A stretch of DNA of 64,000 nucleotides, taken from contig OW568867.1 in the NCBI GenBank assembly GCA_938743325.2, forward strand, positions 434,001 to 498,000, given 5' to 3'. Under the pieces are notes generated by a model. The model did no database searches and was not told the DNA's origin. It was given only the letters and a program-made list of their open reading frames with translations. Both the position numbers and the translations under genes were made by a program. This document shows positions 27,161-37,576 of the stretch, piece after piece (the stretch's first letter is position 1; each line of letters begins with the position of its first letter). Origin of the DNA: Pycnococcus provasolii. Taxonomy: Eukaryota > Chlorophyta > Pseudoscourfieldiophyceae > Pseudoscourfieldiales > Pycnococcaceae.

Positions 27161-28873
27161 TCATAGATTAACGCCCAAGCAGCTCGCCTGCCACTTCTCA
27201 AAGACGGAGCGGCTGAGAATCCCTTCGTCCACCAAGGCTTTCAACTTCAGGCTTTTGGACTTGAAGTCGTCCAAAGACGTCGGTGGTTCAAAGCCTGGAA
27301 TCGGCGACGTCATCTCAAACTTCACGTCGCCGCCCTTCGACTTCGCCTCAGCCTTCACCAAGGGTGGTTTCGGCTGCACGATCGTCTTCATCTTCAGCTT
27401 CGCGTCACCCTCATTCTCAGGCTTCGCCTTTGCGCCGGAGTGCGTGGATGCTACTGCTGATTTGCCAACGGGCGACGGACCACTTCCGCCGTTCTGCATT
27501 CCATGCGCCACCCGTGACGGCTGCACCCGTATCGCCGCCGATTTTGCTGCGGTGGCATTGCCAGCCACCGAGGCAAGTCCCGCGAGCTTGTCCAAGGACG
27601 CGAGTGCGTTGGTCTCCTTCCTTCGCTTGGTTTTTGTAAAGCTTCGCTGCGGGAAGTGCTTCGCGGAGTGCATCTTGTTGTAGCACCTGCGGCACAGCTG
27701 GCGGCTGAGACACCACGCGATGTGCTTTTTGCTCTCCTCGCCCTCCTTTAGGTAGATCACCTGAGCACAGCTCGTGCACTCGCCCAATCGCGCCGGATGT
27801 TGCCGCAGCGAGATCTGCGCCGTTTTGTCGAGAATCTCCACGACATCGTCAAGCGGGTACCGCACGCGCACCGTCCTGTAATTCTCCGGCGACTGCGGCT
27901 CTACCACCTCCTCCACCTCGGCGACGTACCACGCGCAACAAGCTGGATCCTTATCATTCCACCAGATGTCCACACACATGCCCACAGCCTTGCTCCCAAA
28001 TCTGAGGACGAATTCGCTCGGGAACCACGGCCCGGTATCTGTCTCCTCGTTGTTCGCTGCTAGCTTGCTGATGGCTGGAGGTTTCGCGCTCGTACCAGCG
28101 TTTTCGTCACCGCCTCCTCCTCTCGATGCTGCTGCTGCTTCCGCTAGCGGCGACGGTGGTGGCGAGTCAGCCTGCGCCGCACGAGCGGGAGTCAGACTAC
28201 TCGTATCGAGTCTTCCCGCCTTGTATCTCACGCCGCACGCGTTGCAGAGCGACTTTGCGCCACCCGGCCCTTGGCGCCACTGCGGCGTGCTTGCGGTGTT
28301 GCAGTAAGAGCACCTTTTCTTATCTGGAACGATCGCTTGTACGTTGTTTGGCTTGGTCGTTGCGGTGGGCGTGGGCACCCACACCGACGCGAGATGCTCT
28401 CCCGCCTTCGCGCTCTGCTCCTCGCGCCACTCGAGATAGTGCGTCTTGCACAGCGGCGGAACGTTTGGTAGGTTGAGGATAGCACCGGGGTCGCGTTTCA
28501 CATCTTTCGTGGTTCCACACCGATGGCACTTAAGAGCACCATTACGTTCGTCAAGGCCAACATGGACGGCATCATCTTCATCGAGATCATCACCATCATC
28601 ATCTTCGCCATCCGCTACTCTTAAGGTGTCAGAGTGCGGGCGCTTCAAGCTCTTTAAGCCGAGAGGCAGGAAAGATGCCGCCGCTGCTGCTGCTCCTGCT
28701 GCAGCTGCTGCCGCGACTGCTATGTGCTCCTCCTCCTCCTCATCCAAGTCCAAGTCCATCTGCTGCATCTGCAAATTCTGCTGTGTTGTTGTGAGAGGAC
28801 CACCACCCAACGCACGAGGGGCGACCCCGAAGGCTCCTCCTCCTCCTCCTCCTCCTCCGTTATTCGACGCCAT
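27161..28873 (-). CDS. GATA-type zinc-finger protein with Tudor-like and additional Cys-rich segments
   Basis: The protein has 570 residues from ATG 28873. An N-terminal Gly run and Glu/Ala low complexity precede a Cys/His cluster (KCHRCGTTKDV...LCKTHY, about residues 113-148). Next is a GATA finger at about 187-216: CSYCNTASTPQWRQGP followed by LCNACGVRYKAG, a C-X2-C-X18-C-X2-C spacing as in plant GATA factors. A Tudor/chromo-like segment (DIWWNDKDPACCAWYVAEVEE) then leads to another zinc cluster (CTSCAQVIYL, CLSRQLCRRCYNKMH). The C-terminus is Lys-rich and disordered. It is a probable DNA-binding regulator that may also read chromatin. Promoter-proximal TTAGGG units lie about 130 bp upstream. 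Confidence 0.85.
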   Translation of the reverse strand: MASNNGGGGGGGGAFGVAPRALGGGPLTTTQQNLQMQQMDLDLDEEEEEHIAVAAAAAAGAAAAAASFLPLGLKSLKRPHSDTLRVADGEDDDGDDLDEDDAVHVGLDERNGALKCHRCGTTKDVKRDPGAILNLPNVPPLCKTHYLEWREEQSAKAGEHLASVWVPTPTATTKPNNVQAIVPDKKRCSYCNTASTPQWRQGPGGAKSLCNACGVRYKAGRLDTSSLTPARAAQADSPPPSPLAEAAAASRGGGGDENAGTSAKPPAISKLAANNEETDTGPWFPSEFVLRFGSKAVGMCVDIWWNDKDPACCAWYVAEVEEVVEPQSPENYRTVRVRYPLDDVVEILDKTAQISLRQHPARLGECTSCAQVIYLKEGEESKKHIAWCLSRQLCRRCYNKMHSAKHFPQRSFTKTKRRKETNALASLDKLAGLASVAGNATAAKSAAIRVQPSRVAHGMQNGGSGPSPVGKSAVASTHSGAKAKPENEGDAKLKMKTIVQPKPPLVKAEAKSKGGDVKFEMTSPIPGFEPPTSLDDFKSKSLKLKALVDEGILSRSVFEKWQASCLGVNL

Positions 28874-29005
28874 CTGCTTGCCGCTCCCTTAATTGCCGGG
28901 AGCCCTCGCGAGATTATTATGGATGGGCCCAATGATTGTCGTTTTTTATTTTTTGGTCCTCCGAAATCATCCGCCCCCTGGGAAAACAGAGGGCCCCGGT
29001 CAGGG

Positions 29006-29023
29006 TTAGGGTTAGGGTTAGGG
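29006..29023 (+). repeat. Interstitial telomere-like array (TTAGGG)3
   Basis: Three exact TTAGGG units lie upstream of the GATA gene and directly at the downstream end of a truncated minus-strand gene fragment, whose frame runs into them as Asn-Pro repeats. Confidence 0.9.
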
Positions 29024-29720
29024 TTCGCTTCGGCCCCTCGCGAAACTTGCCTCCCGCAGTGGCGCATGAAGTACTTCTCGTAGCCTCCTGCGACGCGGTT
29101 CGTGAGGGTGAGGAACGACGTGTCGCAGGCGGCTTCGTCGACCGGCACGAGGGCCAACGCAAATTCCGCGCTGTTCGCCTCCTCCTCCGTGCGTGCACTG
29201 CCGGCGAACTCCATGACGACCGCGCACTCTCCTTTTGCAAGTAAGTTGCGCTGCAGAACTCTGTCTCGTTCAGAAAGTGGTCGTCATCGCTTGCATCTTC
29301 GCTCAAAAGCTCCATATTCTGCATCTCACTGGAAAGGATATCGTTAAACGCCTGCAAGACGTGCATGATGAGGCACCCATTGAGCGTCTCGAACGTGTTG
29401 AGGTGCTTGTCGAGACGCGTCAATGGGTGCCTCGTTTGGCCGGCGTACGCTGCAAGGTCCGGCCTGAAGCTCGGGTCGCACAGTACCTCGAGCACTTGCG
29501 GTGCGCGGTAAAGCGCAGTGTCATCGTCGCACCCTCGCGACAGCAGGATCATGATGATCTGGTCGAGCGTGAGCGGGCCGAGTGCGCCGGCCACCACCTT
29601 GAGCACGTAGAGCTTGATGCGTCCGCGCTCCTTGCGCGCACGGCACCGCCGCAAGTTGCGTGCGTGCGGGCGAGCACCGTCCTCCCAAGCCTTGAAGACG
29701 CGTGCACCTCAACGCGCGCA
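29024..29720 (-). pseudogene. Fragment of an unidentified gene, truncated at both ends
   Basis: Protein-like sequence runs on the minus strand from about 29720 (RVFKAWEDGARPHARNL) through IKLYVLKVVAGALGPLTL and DQIIMILLSRGCDDDTALYR to a point near 29250. There coding moves to another frame (VLQRNLLAKGECAVVMEF) and continues to RVAGGYEKYFMRHCGRQV. No ATG begins the first frame, which opens just after a TGA, and no stop closes the second before the TTAGGG array. A single small indel explains the frame change; I found no good intron. The family is not recognised. Its composition is like that of neighbouring genes, so it is probably a decayed host gene rather than an insertion. Confidence 0.55.
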
Positions 29721-29939
29721 AAATGTCCTTTCGACAACAAAAAAAGCCCAGTTGACGGCAAGACCGGTGTCCCCAAATGGAAAAAACCTTCCCTCACAAG
29801 AACAACACTCAACGAAGGATCCCTGAAATGACCGGTGCTCTGGCTTTCTTGACCCATTCTTTCACTGCACTTTGTGCTTTACCGCGTAATCTCAGATAGA
29901 TTATGATTTGTGTTACACATTCATAATAAGGTAGTAATA

Positions 29940-31679
29940 ATGGCACCACCAAATCCACCTCCAACAACAATTACCGCAGTGCGCTTCCTATTAGCATCGC
30001 TCACGACGCTGTCGGCGCTCTACTCCATGACGTACGCGCCGCACGGCTTTCCCATGAACGACAAGTCGATGCAACGTCTTGGCAGACGATCGGCTGCCAT
30101 GCTCGTCAGGGAAGAGCTCATTGGAGGTGTGGGATCTATCACGGATGCATCGTTCGACGCGAGTGTTGCCGCTACTTATTACTACGGTGATGGTGGTGAT
30201 GGTGGTAGCAGTAGGAGAAGAAGAAGAAGAAGAAGAACTCATCAGCACGCCTACGCTGCCGAAGAACCAGCGGAGGAGGATCGCGACGACGACCTTGACG
30301 AATACGACGATGACGACAGCACGATGATTAGGCGAATCAGTGGTGGTGATGAACTCACGACGACGAAACGACCAATTGTCGTCGTGCGCGTCGGTGATGA
30401 CCTTCGGAACGTAGAACAGCTCATCATGCTTCGATCCAACAACACCAAACAACAGCATCAACAACAACAGCTTGCCATTGCCATTTCCACCGCGCCGCAG
30501 CTTGCCTCGAGGCGCAGGGCAGTGAGAGAGAGCTGGGCGCGGGATGCGGCACGACTGGGCGTGCCTCTGCGCTTCTTCGTCGCCATACCCGACGCGTGGA
30601 GGCTGCGCACGTCGAATTTTGCACCACGCGATCCGCACGAGGATGCACCGTCTCCCGGCATGCGCAGCGCGCTCGCGGCTGAAATGCGTGAGCACGACGA
30701 CGTCGTGCTATGCGATAATGGAAATGACGCAGACGACGATGTGGTGGAGTCGTCGTACCGCGCGTTGACTGCACTCACGCTATGCGCGATGCAGTATTAC
30801 GTGCTCAACCACCAACACAAACCGACAGCGATCCTCAAGACGGATGACGACGCCTACGTGAACGTTGCCTCTCTGCTTCGCGATCTCAGAGCCAGCAACC
30901 GCCAGATGCCGTGGATTCTCGGCGATCCTGTTCGAAATGCCAAGGTGATTCAAGGAAAACCTCGACATCCGTGGAACAACGATGTTTACGCGGCGACAAC
31001 CGGACTCCAGCACTACCCCTTGTACTTCCAAGGCGCTGGGTATGTCGCGTCGTTCGACACGGCTGCTTCCGTGACGTTGACGAATCATCACCAACGAATT
31101 TTAGGAAGCGCCGCTGCTGGAGAAGGAGGAGGAGGCTCGCTGATACGGTACAGCGTCGAGGACGTTTCCTTCGCCGCATGGACACTCCCGCTGCGCATCC
31201 AACGCTGTGTGGACCCAGGTGTCTTCAGCAATGCGGGTGAGGAGGCGCAGCGCGACTGGTGGTTTCTTCACGTGCCCGTCGACTCCTTCCTCCAAGAAGG
31301 AGGATCGAAGTCGTTGCCGCTTTTGGTTCGATGGTTGTACGTGCGCAGCGTCATACGCGCGATGTGGGTGGAAGCGCGACGTCACGTCGCTACTCTGTTG
31401 GCTCCTGCTGCTGGGGATCGTCTGCAACGTGCCGCGAATGCTCAAATGTGGAGGCAGATGAGCCTGGATGAATTTTGCGAAGATCGCTTTCACGTCTTGC
31501 ACCACGTCGACGTCGGCGATGTTCACGTGCGCCGCACAGTCGCATGTCCACATTTTACTGCATGGGACGGTGGCATGGAACGTCGCTGGCGCGATTACGC
31601 GCGGCGGCGGTGGTGGTTGTTGGGAGGAAGCAGCGGCGGCGGCGACGACGAGAGGAGGAGAAGTGTACAATGTTTGTAA
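29940..31679 (+). CDS. GT31 beta-1,3-glycosyltransferase, type II Golgi membrane protein
   Basis: The protein has 579 residues from ATG 29940 (a GTG further upstream is not used). The N-terminal signal anchor is at about residues 12-32 (VRFLLASLTTLSALYS). The stem region has an Arg run (RRRRRRRR) and an Asp-rich stretch. The catalytic domain has RRRAVRESWARDA, typical of GT31, then LKTDDDAYVNV with the metal-binding DxD (about residue 300), a GYVAS strand and YSVEDVSFA (about residue 406) with the EDV motif. The last 170 residues are poorly conserved. It probably adds galactose or N-acetylglucosamine in beta-1,3 linkage to glycans in the Golgi; the sugar is not determinable. Confidence 0.87.
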   Translation: MAPPNPPPTTITAVRFLLASLTTLSALYSMTYAPHGFPMNDKSMQRLGRRSAAMLVREELIGGVGSITDASFDASVAATYYYGDGGDGGSSRRRRRRRRTHQHAYAAEEPAEEDRDDDLDEYDDDDSTMIRRISGGDELTTTKRPIVVVRVGDDLRNVEQLIMLRSNNTKQQHQQQQLAIAISTAPQLASRRRAVRESWARDAARLGVPLRFFVAIPDAWRLRTSNFAPRDPHEDAPSPGMRSALAAEMREHDDVVLCDNGNDADDDVVESSYRALTALTLCAMQYYVLNHQHKPTAILKTDDDAYVNVASLLRDLRASNRQMPWILGDPVRNAKVIQGKPRHPWNNDVYAATTGLQHYPLYFQGAGYVASFDTAASVTLTNHHQRILGSAAAGEGGGGSLIRYSVEDVSFAAWTLPLRIQRCVDPGVFSNAGEEAQRDWWFLHVPVDSFLQEGGSKSLPLLVRWLYVRSVIRAMWVEARRHVATLLAPAAGDRLQRAANAQMWRQMSLDEFCEDRFHVLHHVDVGDVHVRRTVACPHFTAWDGGMERRWRDYARRRWWLLGGSSGGGDDERRRSVQCL

Positions 31680-31884
31680 ATACATCGTGGCACGTCTCCT
31701 CCATTTGCCACCACCACCACTAGAGGCAATGGAGGAGGGTGGCGCTGCTGTGGTGTGTTCCCATTCGTAACGATTCTTTCATAAATGGAATTAATGCTAA
31801 GTGTTAGTTGCAGGCAGCGAGCTTGCTCACTCGTGTCAAAGTTGTTTCTTATCTTACAAACACAAACAACGTGTCGAAAAAGTC

Positions 31885-32843
31885 ATGAATCCCAAATCGA
31901 CTTCCCTTTTTGGAACTGGAAGGAATTTTTTGCGGCGGAGAAGAGTTTGTGAATTGACCACCCCCAGACTCCACCGCCCAGGTCGGATCATCCCGTTCAG
32001 TCAGAATCCATCCATGGCGGATGTTGTTTCTTCCGCCGTCAGGGGTGGAGGATTTATGTCGTCGTCGTCAAGATGTTATCTGAGAAGAGGAGGAGGAGCG
32101 GGAGATACGACGACGACAAGCGTCAGCAGAAGTGTTAGTGGTGTCCGTCATCATGCACGACCACAACGGCAGCGGCAAGTTGCGCGCACCGTGGTGATGA
32201 TGATGTCTTCTTCCGAAGTCAGCTCAAGAAGAAGAAGAAGTGTCACAGCTCCTCCTCTCAGAGCCAACACGAAGTCCTCCTCCTCCTCCTCCTCCTCCTC
32301 CTTCATCAGCGCGATTCATCCTGCTGAGACGACGTCGTCTTCAAGAAGAAGCAGCACACCACCACCGCCTCGCCCTGCGAGAAGAAACAATCACAAAGTC
32401 GAATCATCACCACCACCACCGCCTCCTCCACGCGACGACCAATCAATTCAATCAGAACCTGCTGCTGATGGTGACGACGATGTTTTTGTGCCAAAGAAGA
32501 TGCGCATCGTCTTTGTCAGCATGGAGTGCGCACCATTCTCGAAAGTGGGAGGGATGGCGGATGTCGTAAACGAGCTTCCCGATGCGCTCGCGAGAAGAGG
32601 ACATCGGGTTGTGACTGTCTCGCCTTGGCACGAGGAGAAGGATGAGGAGGAGGAAGCTGATAACAACAACGGCGACATAATCACCACGGCATTACTACGC
32701 ATGCGACTGCCTTGGCGATTCCAGAAGGGTGGGCGCGTGGGCGCGTGGGCAAATGTGCAGATTGTCCGTGCAAATCAAGTTCGTCAACAAGAGCAGGACG
32801 ACGACGACGAGGCGAACAGCCGTCAACGCAAAAACGAAAGCGA

Positions 32844-32875
<32 letters not shown>

Positions 32876-34650
32876 CGACGTCATCATCGTCGTCGTCATG
32901 GGCAGATGGAATTTTTCCATTCAATTTTTTTCAGGAGTTTACGCGTCGCGTCGAAAGCACAATCAGACAATCAGCAGACAACGATCACGATCCTCCTCCT
33001 GCTACCCCCTTGTTACCGCCGCCGCCGCCGCCGCCGCCGCCGTCGGCCCAGCGACTGTTCGTTCGCAGCGCTTGCTTTGCACGCGGTGGATTTGTGTACG
33101 GGCCAAGTCCATCGCACGACTACGGAGATAATGATCTTCGCATGCTGCTACTGTGCCGTGCTGCGTTGAAAATTCCGGAACACGTGCTGTTTCCTTCTCA
33201 ATCATCTTCTTCGACGTCACTTCTTCCACCAGCCAAGCAGCATCTTCATCACGAACCTGTCGTCATCATGCTGAACGATTTTCACGCAGCACCTATTGCA
33301 CTGCTGCTTCGGTTTGGCGACCGCGGCGATGACGAGTGCGCGTCCGTACCAAGAGGTAGCCAGGCACTAAGCCAACTCTCGCCGACTCTGGCGTTGCTCA
33401 TGCACAACGCCGCGCATCGCGGGAGCTTTCACATCGCTCGTATGGAGAGCTGGGGAATCCGCGATGTTCGTGGCGCGATCATGGCGATGACAAGAATGGA
33501 GGAGGAGGAGAAGCAGGAACGCGGCGAGCAGCAGTCCGAGCAGCAAAATCCCTCACCGTCGACGTCGTCACCACCTGTTGCACCACCGCGTCGTTTGCAG
33601 TGGCTGCTCGGCGCGGCGTCACTCAGCGACGCGATGTTCACAGTCTCGCCGACGTACGCAAAGGAGGTGACAACCAATGACCCGTCGTTGCTGCAAGGAC
33701 GCAACAATCTTGTTGGCATTGTCAATGGCATATCGCCAACGGTGTGGAATCCATCTCAAGATACAGCTCTCCACATGCACGGCGGAGAATACGACATATC
33801 GTCCGTTGACGAAGGAAAGCAAAGGCACAAGGCGAGCATCTGGCACGATTTGTTCGTGGCACCCTCTTCCTCGCCACCTCCGCTCTTCGCGTTTGTCGGA
33901 CGTCTAGATGTGCAGAAGGGTGTTGACGTGCTCGTGGATGTCATCAACGATTTGCTTGATGCCGAGATGGCATCGTGCGACGATCCGCATCACATCATGC
34001 CTCACGACGTTCCATCGTTCGCCGTTGTCGTGCTCGGCACGGGCGACGCGTCAATCGCAGCGTCGCTTCGTCGCCTCGTATCAAGGAGCAGAAAGAGTCG
34101 GTGGATTCACGTTGCATTCCGCGACGAGTTTGACGAATCTCTCGCGCGCCGCCTGTACGCGGCTGCAGACTTCACGCTCGTGCCAAGCCGATGGGAACCT
34201 TGTGGTATCGTGCAGATGCTCGCCATGCGCTACGGTTCCCTTCCGGTCGTTGCAAATACTGGTGGGCTCGTGGACACAGTACCGCGAAACGTTGGGATCT
34301 TCTGTCGAGCACCCAGTCTAGGTGAGCATTTCTTCACATATCTTAGCAGCGGAGGCGGATGCGAGGGATACCGTGCGTACGCTTCTTCGACATCCTCGTG
34401 GTTCGGCGGCGTCTTTGGTGGATCGCCGTCCGTGCGTCGTGGCGACGCTTCCTCTCTGTGGTTGTCGATGCGCACGGCGCTCGCGATGGACGAGAGAGAG
34501 CTGCGTGATCGTCGTCAACGTGCCATGACGACGGACGTCAGCTGGGATTATTCCGCGGCTGCGTGGGAGAGTCACCTGGCAAAGACGGCGGCGTCGGCGG
34601 CGTCGGCGGCGGGAGTAGTCGCGGGAGTTCGCGGCACAACACCCGTCTGA
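31885..34650 (+). CDS. Starch/glycogen synthase, GT5, with long low-complexity insertions
   Basis: The protein has 921 residues from ATG 31885. The leader is Arg/Ser-rich and acid-poor, suggesting a plastid transit peptide. Catalytic features begin at about residue 210 with MRIVFVSMECAPFSKVGGMA, in which KVGGM corresponds to the ADP-glucose-binding KXGGL. The second lobe has FAFVGRLDVQKGVDVL, then PSRWEPCGIVQ and VANTGGLVDTV, the usual C-terminal motif. It transfers glucose from ADP-glucose to alpha-glucan ends. Insertions of Ser, Pro, Glu and Asp runs (about residues 255-400 and 530-570) split the first lobe and are not in typical enzymes, but the core motifs are intact. It cannot be assigned to a plant SS subclass by eye. 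Confidence 0.88.
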
Positions 34651-34852
34651 AGAAGAGGCTGCGCGGAGTGGCAGCGTTCGCCATTCACAAATCATTACGT
34701 ACGAACGAAGAAACGAAGCGAGTTACCTACCTACCTTTTTACAACTGTTCGAGCCTCGCCTTCTTCACTGTTTTTTCCCTGTTGCGACTTGACTGCATCG
34801 CACCCCGCCTGCTCGAGCGATGTGATATTGTGCTTGTTTTGCGTTTTCCCTT

Positions 34853-35917
34853 CTATAGCAGAATGAGCGGCGGCTCGTCGTCGTCGCCACCGTTGTTATT
34901 CTGTGGTGGTGGTGGTGGTAGCGGCTGCTGCTGAGGTGGTGGATGAGGTGCCGTCGTAGTAGCACCTCGATCACGACGACGCGCATCCACAACTTCCATG
35001 GCGTCACGCACGCGAGTGCGGTCGACGTCGAACGGGTTGTTGGAGGTGGTAGTGGTGGTGTTGTGCGCACCAGCGACATCTCCATTCGTGCCGCGATCGT
35101 CGTAGTGATTTGCCACAAATGCGTGACCTTCCGAAATAAGAGCAGGATTCCGCGAAAGATGATGAGAAGCAGCACTGCCCAATTCACTGGGTGGCAGAGC
35201 ATCCAAGCCGAAAGTATTGGCGCGCGAAGGTGGAGGCGCCGCGGGTGCGTCGTCGTCGTGCTCACTCATCGCCGTCGACAGCATGTCGCTCGCTTCCACG
35301 GCGAGTGCGAGCGTGCGTTCGTCCACCTCTCCCATGAGATCTCCGATGGACGCATTGAGGCGTCGGCTGAGTTCGCGGCACGTGTTGAGCATCTGCCTGG
35401 TGGCATTTTCCTCGTCGTTGTTGTTGTTGTTGTCATCTGGTGATGATGATGTTGTATCCGTCCGTTGCTGCTGACGCATGGCGAGTGCCTCCCACAGTAG
35501 ACTCGCCGCCTCACGCGCGAGCATCTGTGTTTCGTCTAATTCCTCGGTGGGCGTTGGAGGTTCTTGTCGCTGCTGCTGCTGATACTGCTCCTCAATGTTG
35601 CTGGGACCGCTGCTGCGTCGACGACGATGCTCTTGTTGTTGTTGCTGCTGCGTCGTCGTCGGTTCGTGCTCCTCGTCGTATCCTTCTTCTCCGAGGAGTT
35701 GTTGAGCTGCTCCTTCGTACTCGTCGAGGTGCAATGGCAGGTAAACGGACGACCTAGACTGATTGCGATTCCAGACTCGATGCGAGAATGACTTGAGACG
35801 CGACATGAGCGTGCTTGCCGGATTTTGATGAGGAGGATTACCTCCTCCTCCACCACCTGTGTTGTTGGCGACGGCGGCAGCAGTGGCATACGACGGCGAC
35901 GACGTGTAGTTGCGCAT
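34853..35917 (-). CDS. GAT-domain-like adaptor protein, disordered
   Basis: The protein has 354 residues from ATG 35917. Poly-Gln, poly-Asn and Arg-rich stretches flank a helical segment at about residues 130-220. The phrases TQMLAREAASLLWEALAM, TRQMLNTCRELSRRLNAS and ALAVEASDMLSTAMSEH look like the three-helix GAT domain of TOM1/GGA sorting adaptors. A VHS domain is absent. An NPF tripeptide (SNNPFDVD, about residue 295) could bind EH domains, and the Pro-rich tail ends PPLILL, which resembles a dileucine signal. A role in ubiquitin-dependent endosomal sorting is plausible but rests on motif resemblance only. It is tail-to-tail with starch synthase. Confidence 0.6.
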   Translation of the reverse strand: MRNYTSSPSYATAAAVANNTGGGGGGNPPHQNPASTLMSRLKSFSHRVWNRNQSRSSVYLPLHLDEYEGAAQQLLGEEGYDEEHEPTTTQQQQQQEHRRRRSSGPSNIEEQYQQQQRQEPPTPTEELDETQMLAREAASLLWEALAMRQQQRTDTTSSSPDDNNNNNDEENATRQMLNTCRELSRRLNASIGDLMGEVDERTLALAVEASDMLSTAMSEHDDDAPAAPPPSRANTFGLDALPPSELGSAASHHLSRNPALISEGHAFVANHYDDRGTNGDVAGAHNTTTTTSNNPFDVDRTRVRDAMEVVDARRRDRGATTTAPHPPPQQQPLPPPPPQNNNGGDDDEPPLILL

Positions 35918-36866
35918 GTTTTAAAAACAATGGCACCTGCCTGCTGTTATGCCAAATAAACGCACCGAAAATGACGCTAACGGCCCTATATACGGGGTCG
36001 GGATCGGTTTATTAGGGTTTTAACGAAGAAGAGTTCCTTGAGGCAATACAGTACTACTTCACGTTGCCGGCACCCGTGGGCCGTGGCCCACGACTTGCGG
36101 CTCTCGCGCTGGGCGCTACCGCTTGTTGAGCGAAGGCTGTGGCGTGCTATGCGCAAGCTCCGCTCGTTAAATCAATCCCACGGTGTTCTCGCAGTCCGGA
36201 GCATAAATCAGGGTCGCCACGCGTGAGGCGCAAGAAGGAACGCGCGGCATCAGCTACGACTCTTGACCTTTGCGTACTTACCAGCGCCGCCGTACCCGCG
36301 TTCAAGCGGTTGAGTTGGATGTCATGACGTAAATGACTGCTGAACAGAATGCGGAAGTAGCGCTCTTCATCATCGGAAAATGGGAAATCATGGGAAATCA
36401 GCTGTCGTTTCGTCCCACGCGATGTTCGCCGATGGCGACACAACGCCATGCTTTTCTTTTTTGTGCTTCTGCAAAGCATTTTTGGAAGCGTAACCTTTTT
36501 CGCACCCGTCCACACCGCAGACTAAGCGCACTTCGTCGCCGTGCATCGCCTTCACGTGGCGCACTTCGTCGCCGTGCTCCATATATCCTCGGGCAGGTCA
36601 ATGGCGTTCCATGCCGGTCTTCTACGTGGTCGACCGGGATCCCACATGGCCTTTCACCGGAAACCGATTCTACGACGGATCCCCGTATGACTGGTATGAG
36701 AGACAGAAATGGAAGGGGAATCTGATTCCCCCCCTGCATCATCCAGTCAGCAGGCAGGAGCCTAACTGTCCCTCACTCTCTCGACTTGTCTGGATGCTCT
36801 TTCATCACCACCCTCGCGACCGCCATCACATCGCTCTTACTCTCCGTGCAGTACCTCCTCGCGCTT
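35918..36866. other. Intergenic region, about 0.95 kb, with a small zinc-finger frame
   Basis: Between the GAT-like gene and the ankyrin gene. It contains a single TTAGGG near 36014, a short direct repeat GGGAAATCA at about 36380-36400, and the C2H2 frame listed separately. The remaining frames look non-coding. Confidence 0.45.
36388..36582 (-). CDS. Small single C2H2 zinc-finger protein or fragment
   Basis: The ATG at 36582 opens a 64-residue frame containing one classical C2H2 finger: CGVDGCEKGYASKNALQKH followed by KKEKH, i.e. C-X4-C-X12-H-X4-H. It is preceded by a duplicated HGDEVR phrase. The frame stops soon after the finger. The same strand continues in another frame with protein-like sequence (FPFSDDEERYFRILFSS), so this may be the remaining part of a longer, broken gene. 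Function unknown. Confidence 0.4.
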   Translation of the reverse strand: MEHGDEVRHVKAMHGDEVRLVCGVDGCEKGYASKNALQKHKKEKHGVVSPSANIAWDETTADFP

Positions 36867-37321
36867 ATGAAAGATAGTAACAAAACGTACATGGGCAATA
36901 CTGCTGCTAGTACTGAAGTGAAGTCGAACAACAACAACAACCAACAACAAATCATAGCCACCACCACGACGACGAGTACCGCCCCGCCATCTTCAATGTC
37001 CAAAACTGTCCCGACTCCCAAAGGCGAGTACCACCCGCACCTCTTCCCGCTGCACAACGCCGTCGACGCGTTTGATGCGGACAAACTCAAGCAACTCATC
37101 AAACGCAAAACTGCTGACGTGAACCTCGCGGACGAACACGGAGATACTGCGCCGCTCGCCATGGAGCGGTGGACTGCATGCGCATTCTGATCGATTCCGG
37201 ATGTGATTTGACCAAGAAGAACAACGACAACTTCAGCCCAGCTGATATCGCCAAGCTCGATAAAAAAGCTGACTGTGTGCGCATGCTTGAGCAGGCTGGC
37301 GTGCATCCCACGCACGCCTAG
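36867..37321 (+). pseudogene. Ankyrin-repeat protein gene with an internal frame break
   Basis: From ATG 36867 or 36891 (the latter gives MGNTAAST, a myristoylation signal) an Asn/Gln/Thr-rich leader runs into an ankyrin repeat (FPLHNAVDAFDADKLKQLI) and the start of a second (DEHGDTA). There the ankyrin pattern jumps to another frame, continuing RHGAVDCMRILIDSG, NFSPADIAKLD and CVRMLEQAGVHPTHA to a TAG at 37321. Missing residues of the consensus (the LHxAA helix) suggest a small deletion near 37155. No splice signals explain it, so it is either a broken gene or an assembly error. Confidence 0.6.
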
Positions 37322-37576
37322 ACAACAACAACAACAAGAAGAAATAGAAGAAATTTTGCGTGACAGCAACAAAGTTCAGCAGTAGCGGATATTTTTTTGT
37401 TTTTTCGTGTGTGGGCTCCTCTTCCTCCTCCTCTCTCTTGTTGCAGTTGCTTGTAATCAACAACAAAAAGCTGAGGAGCCAAATCCGCTTCATTCTACAA
37501 CAACAATCAATCAATCACTCAAATCAAGCACCACCACCCACCAACCCAAAAAAATCACCATGATTCATCATCTCAC

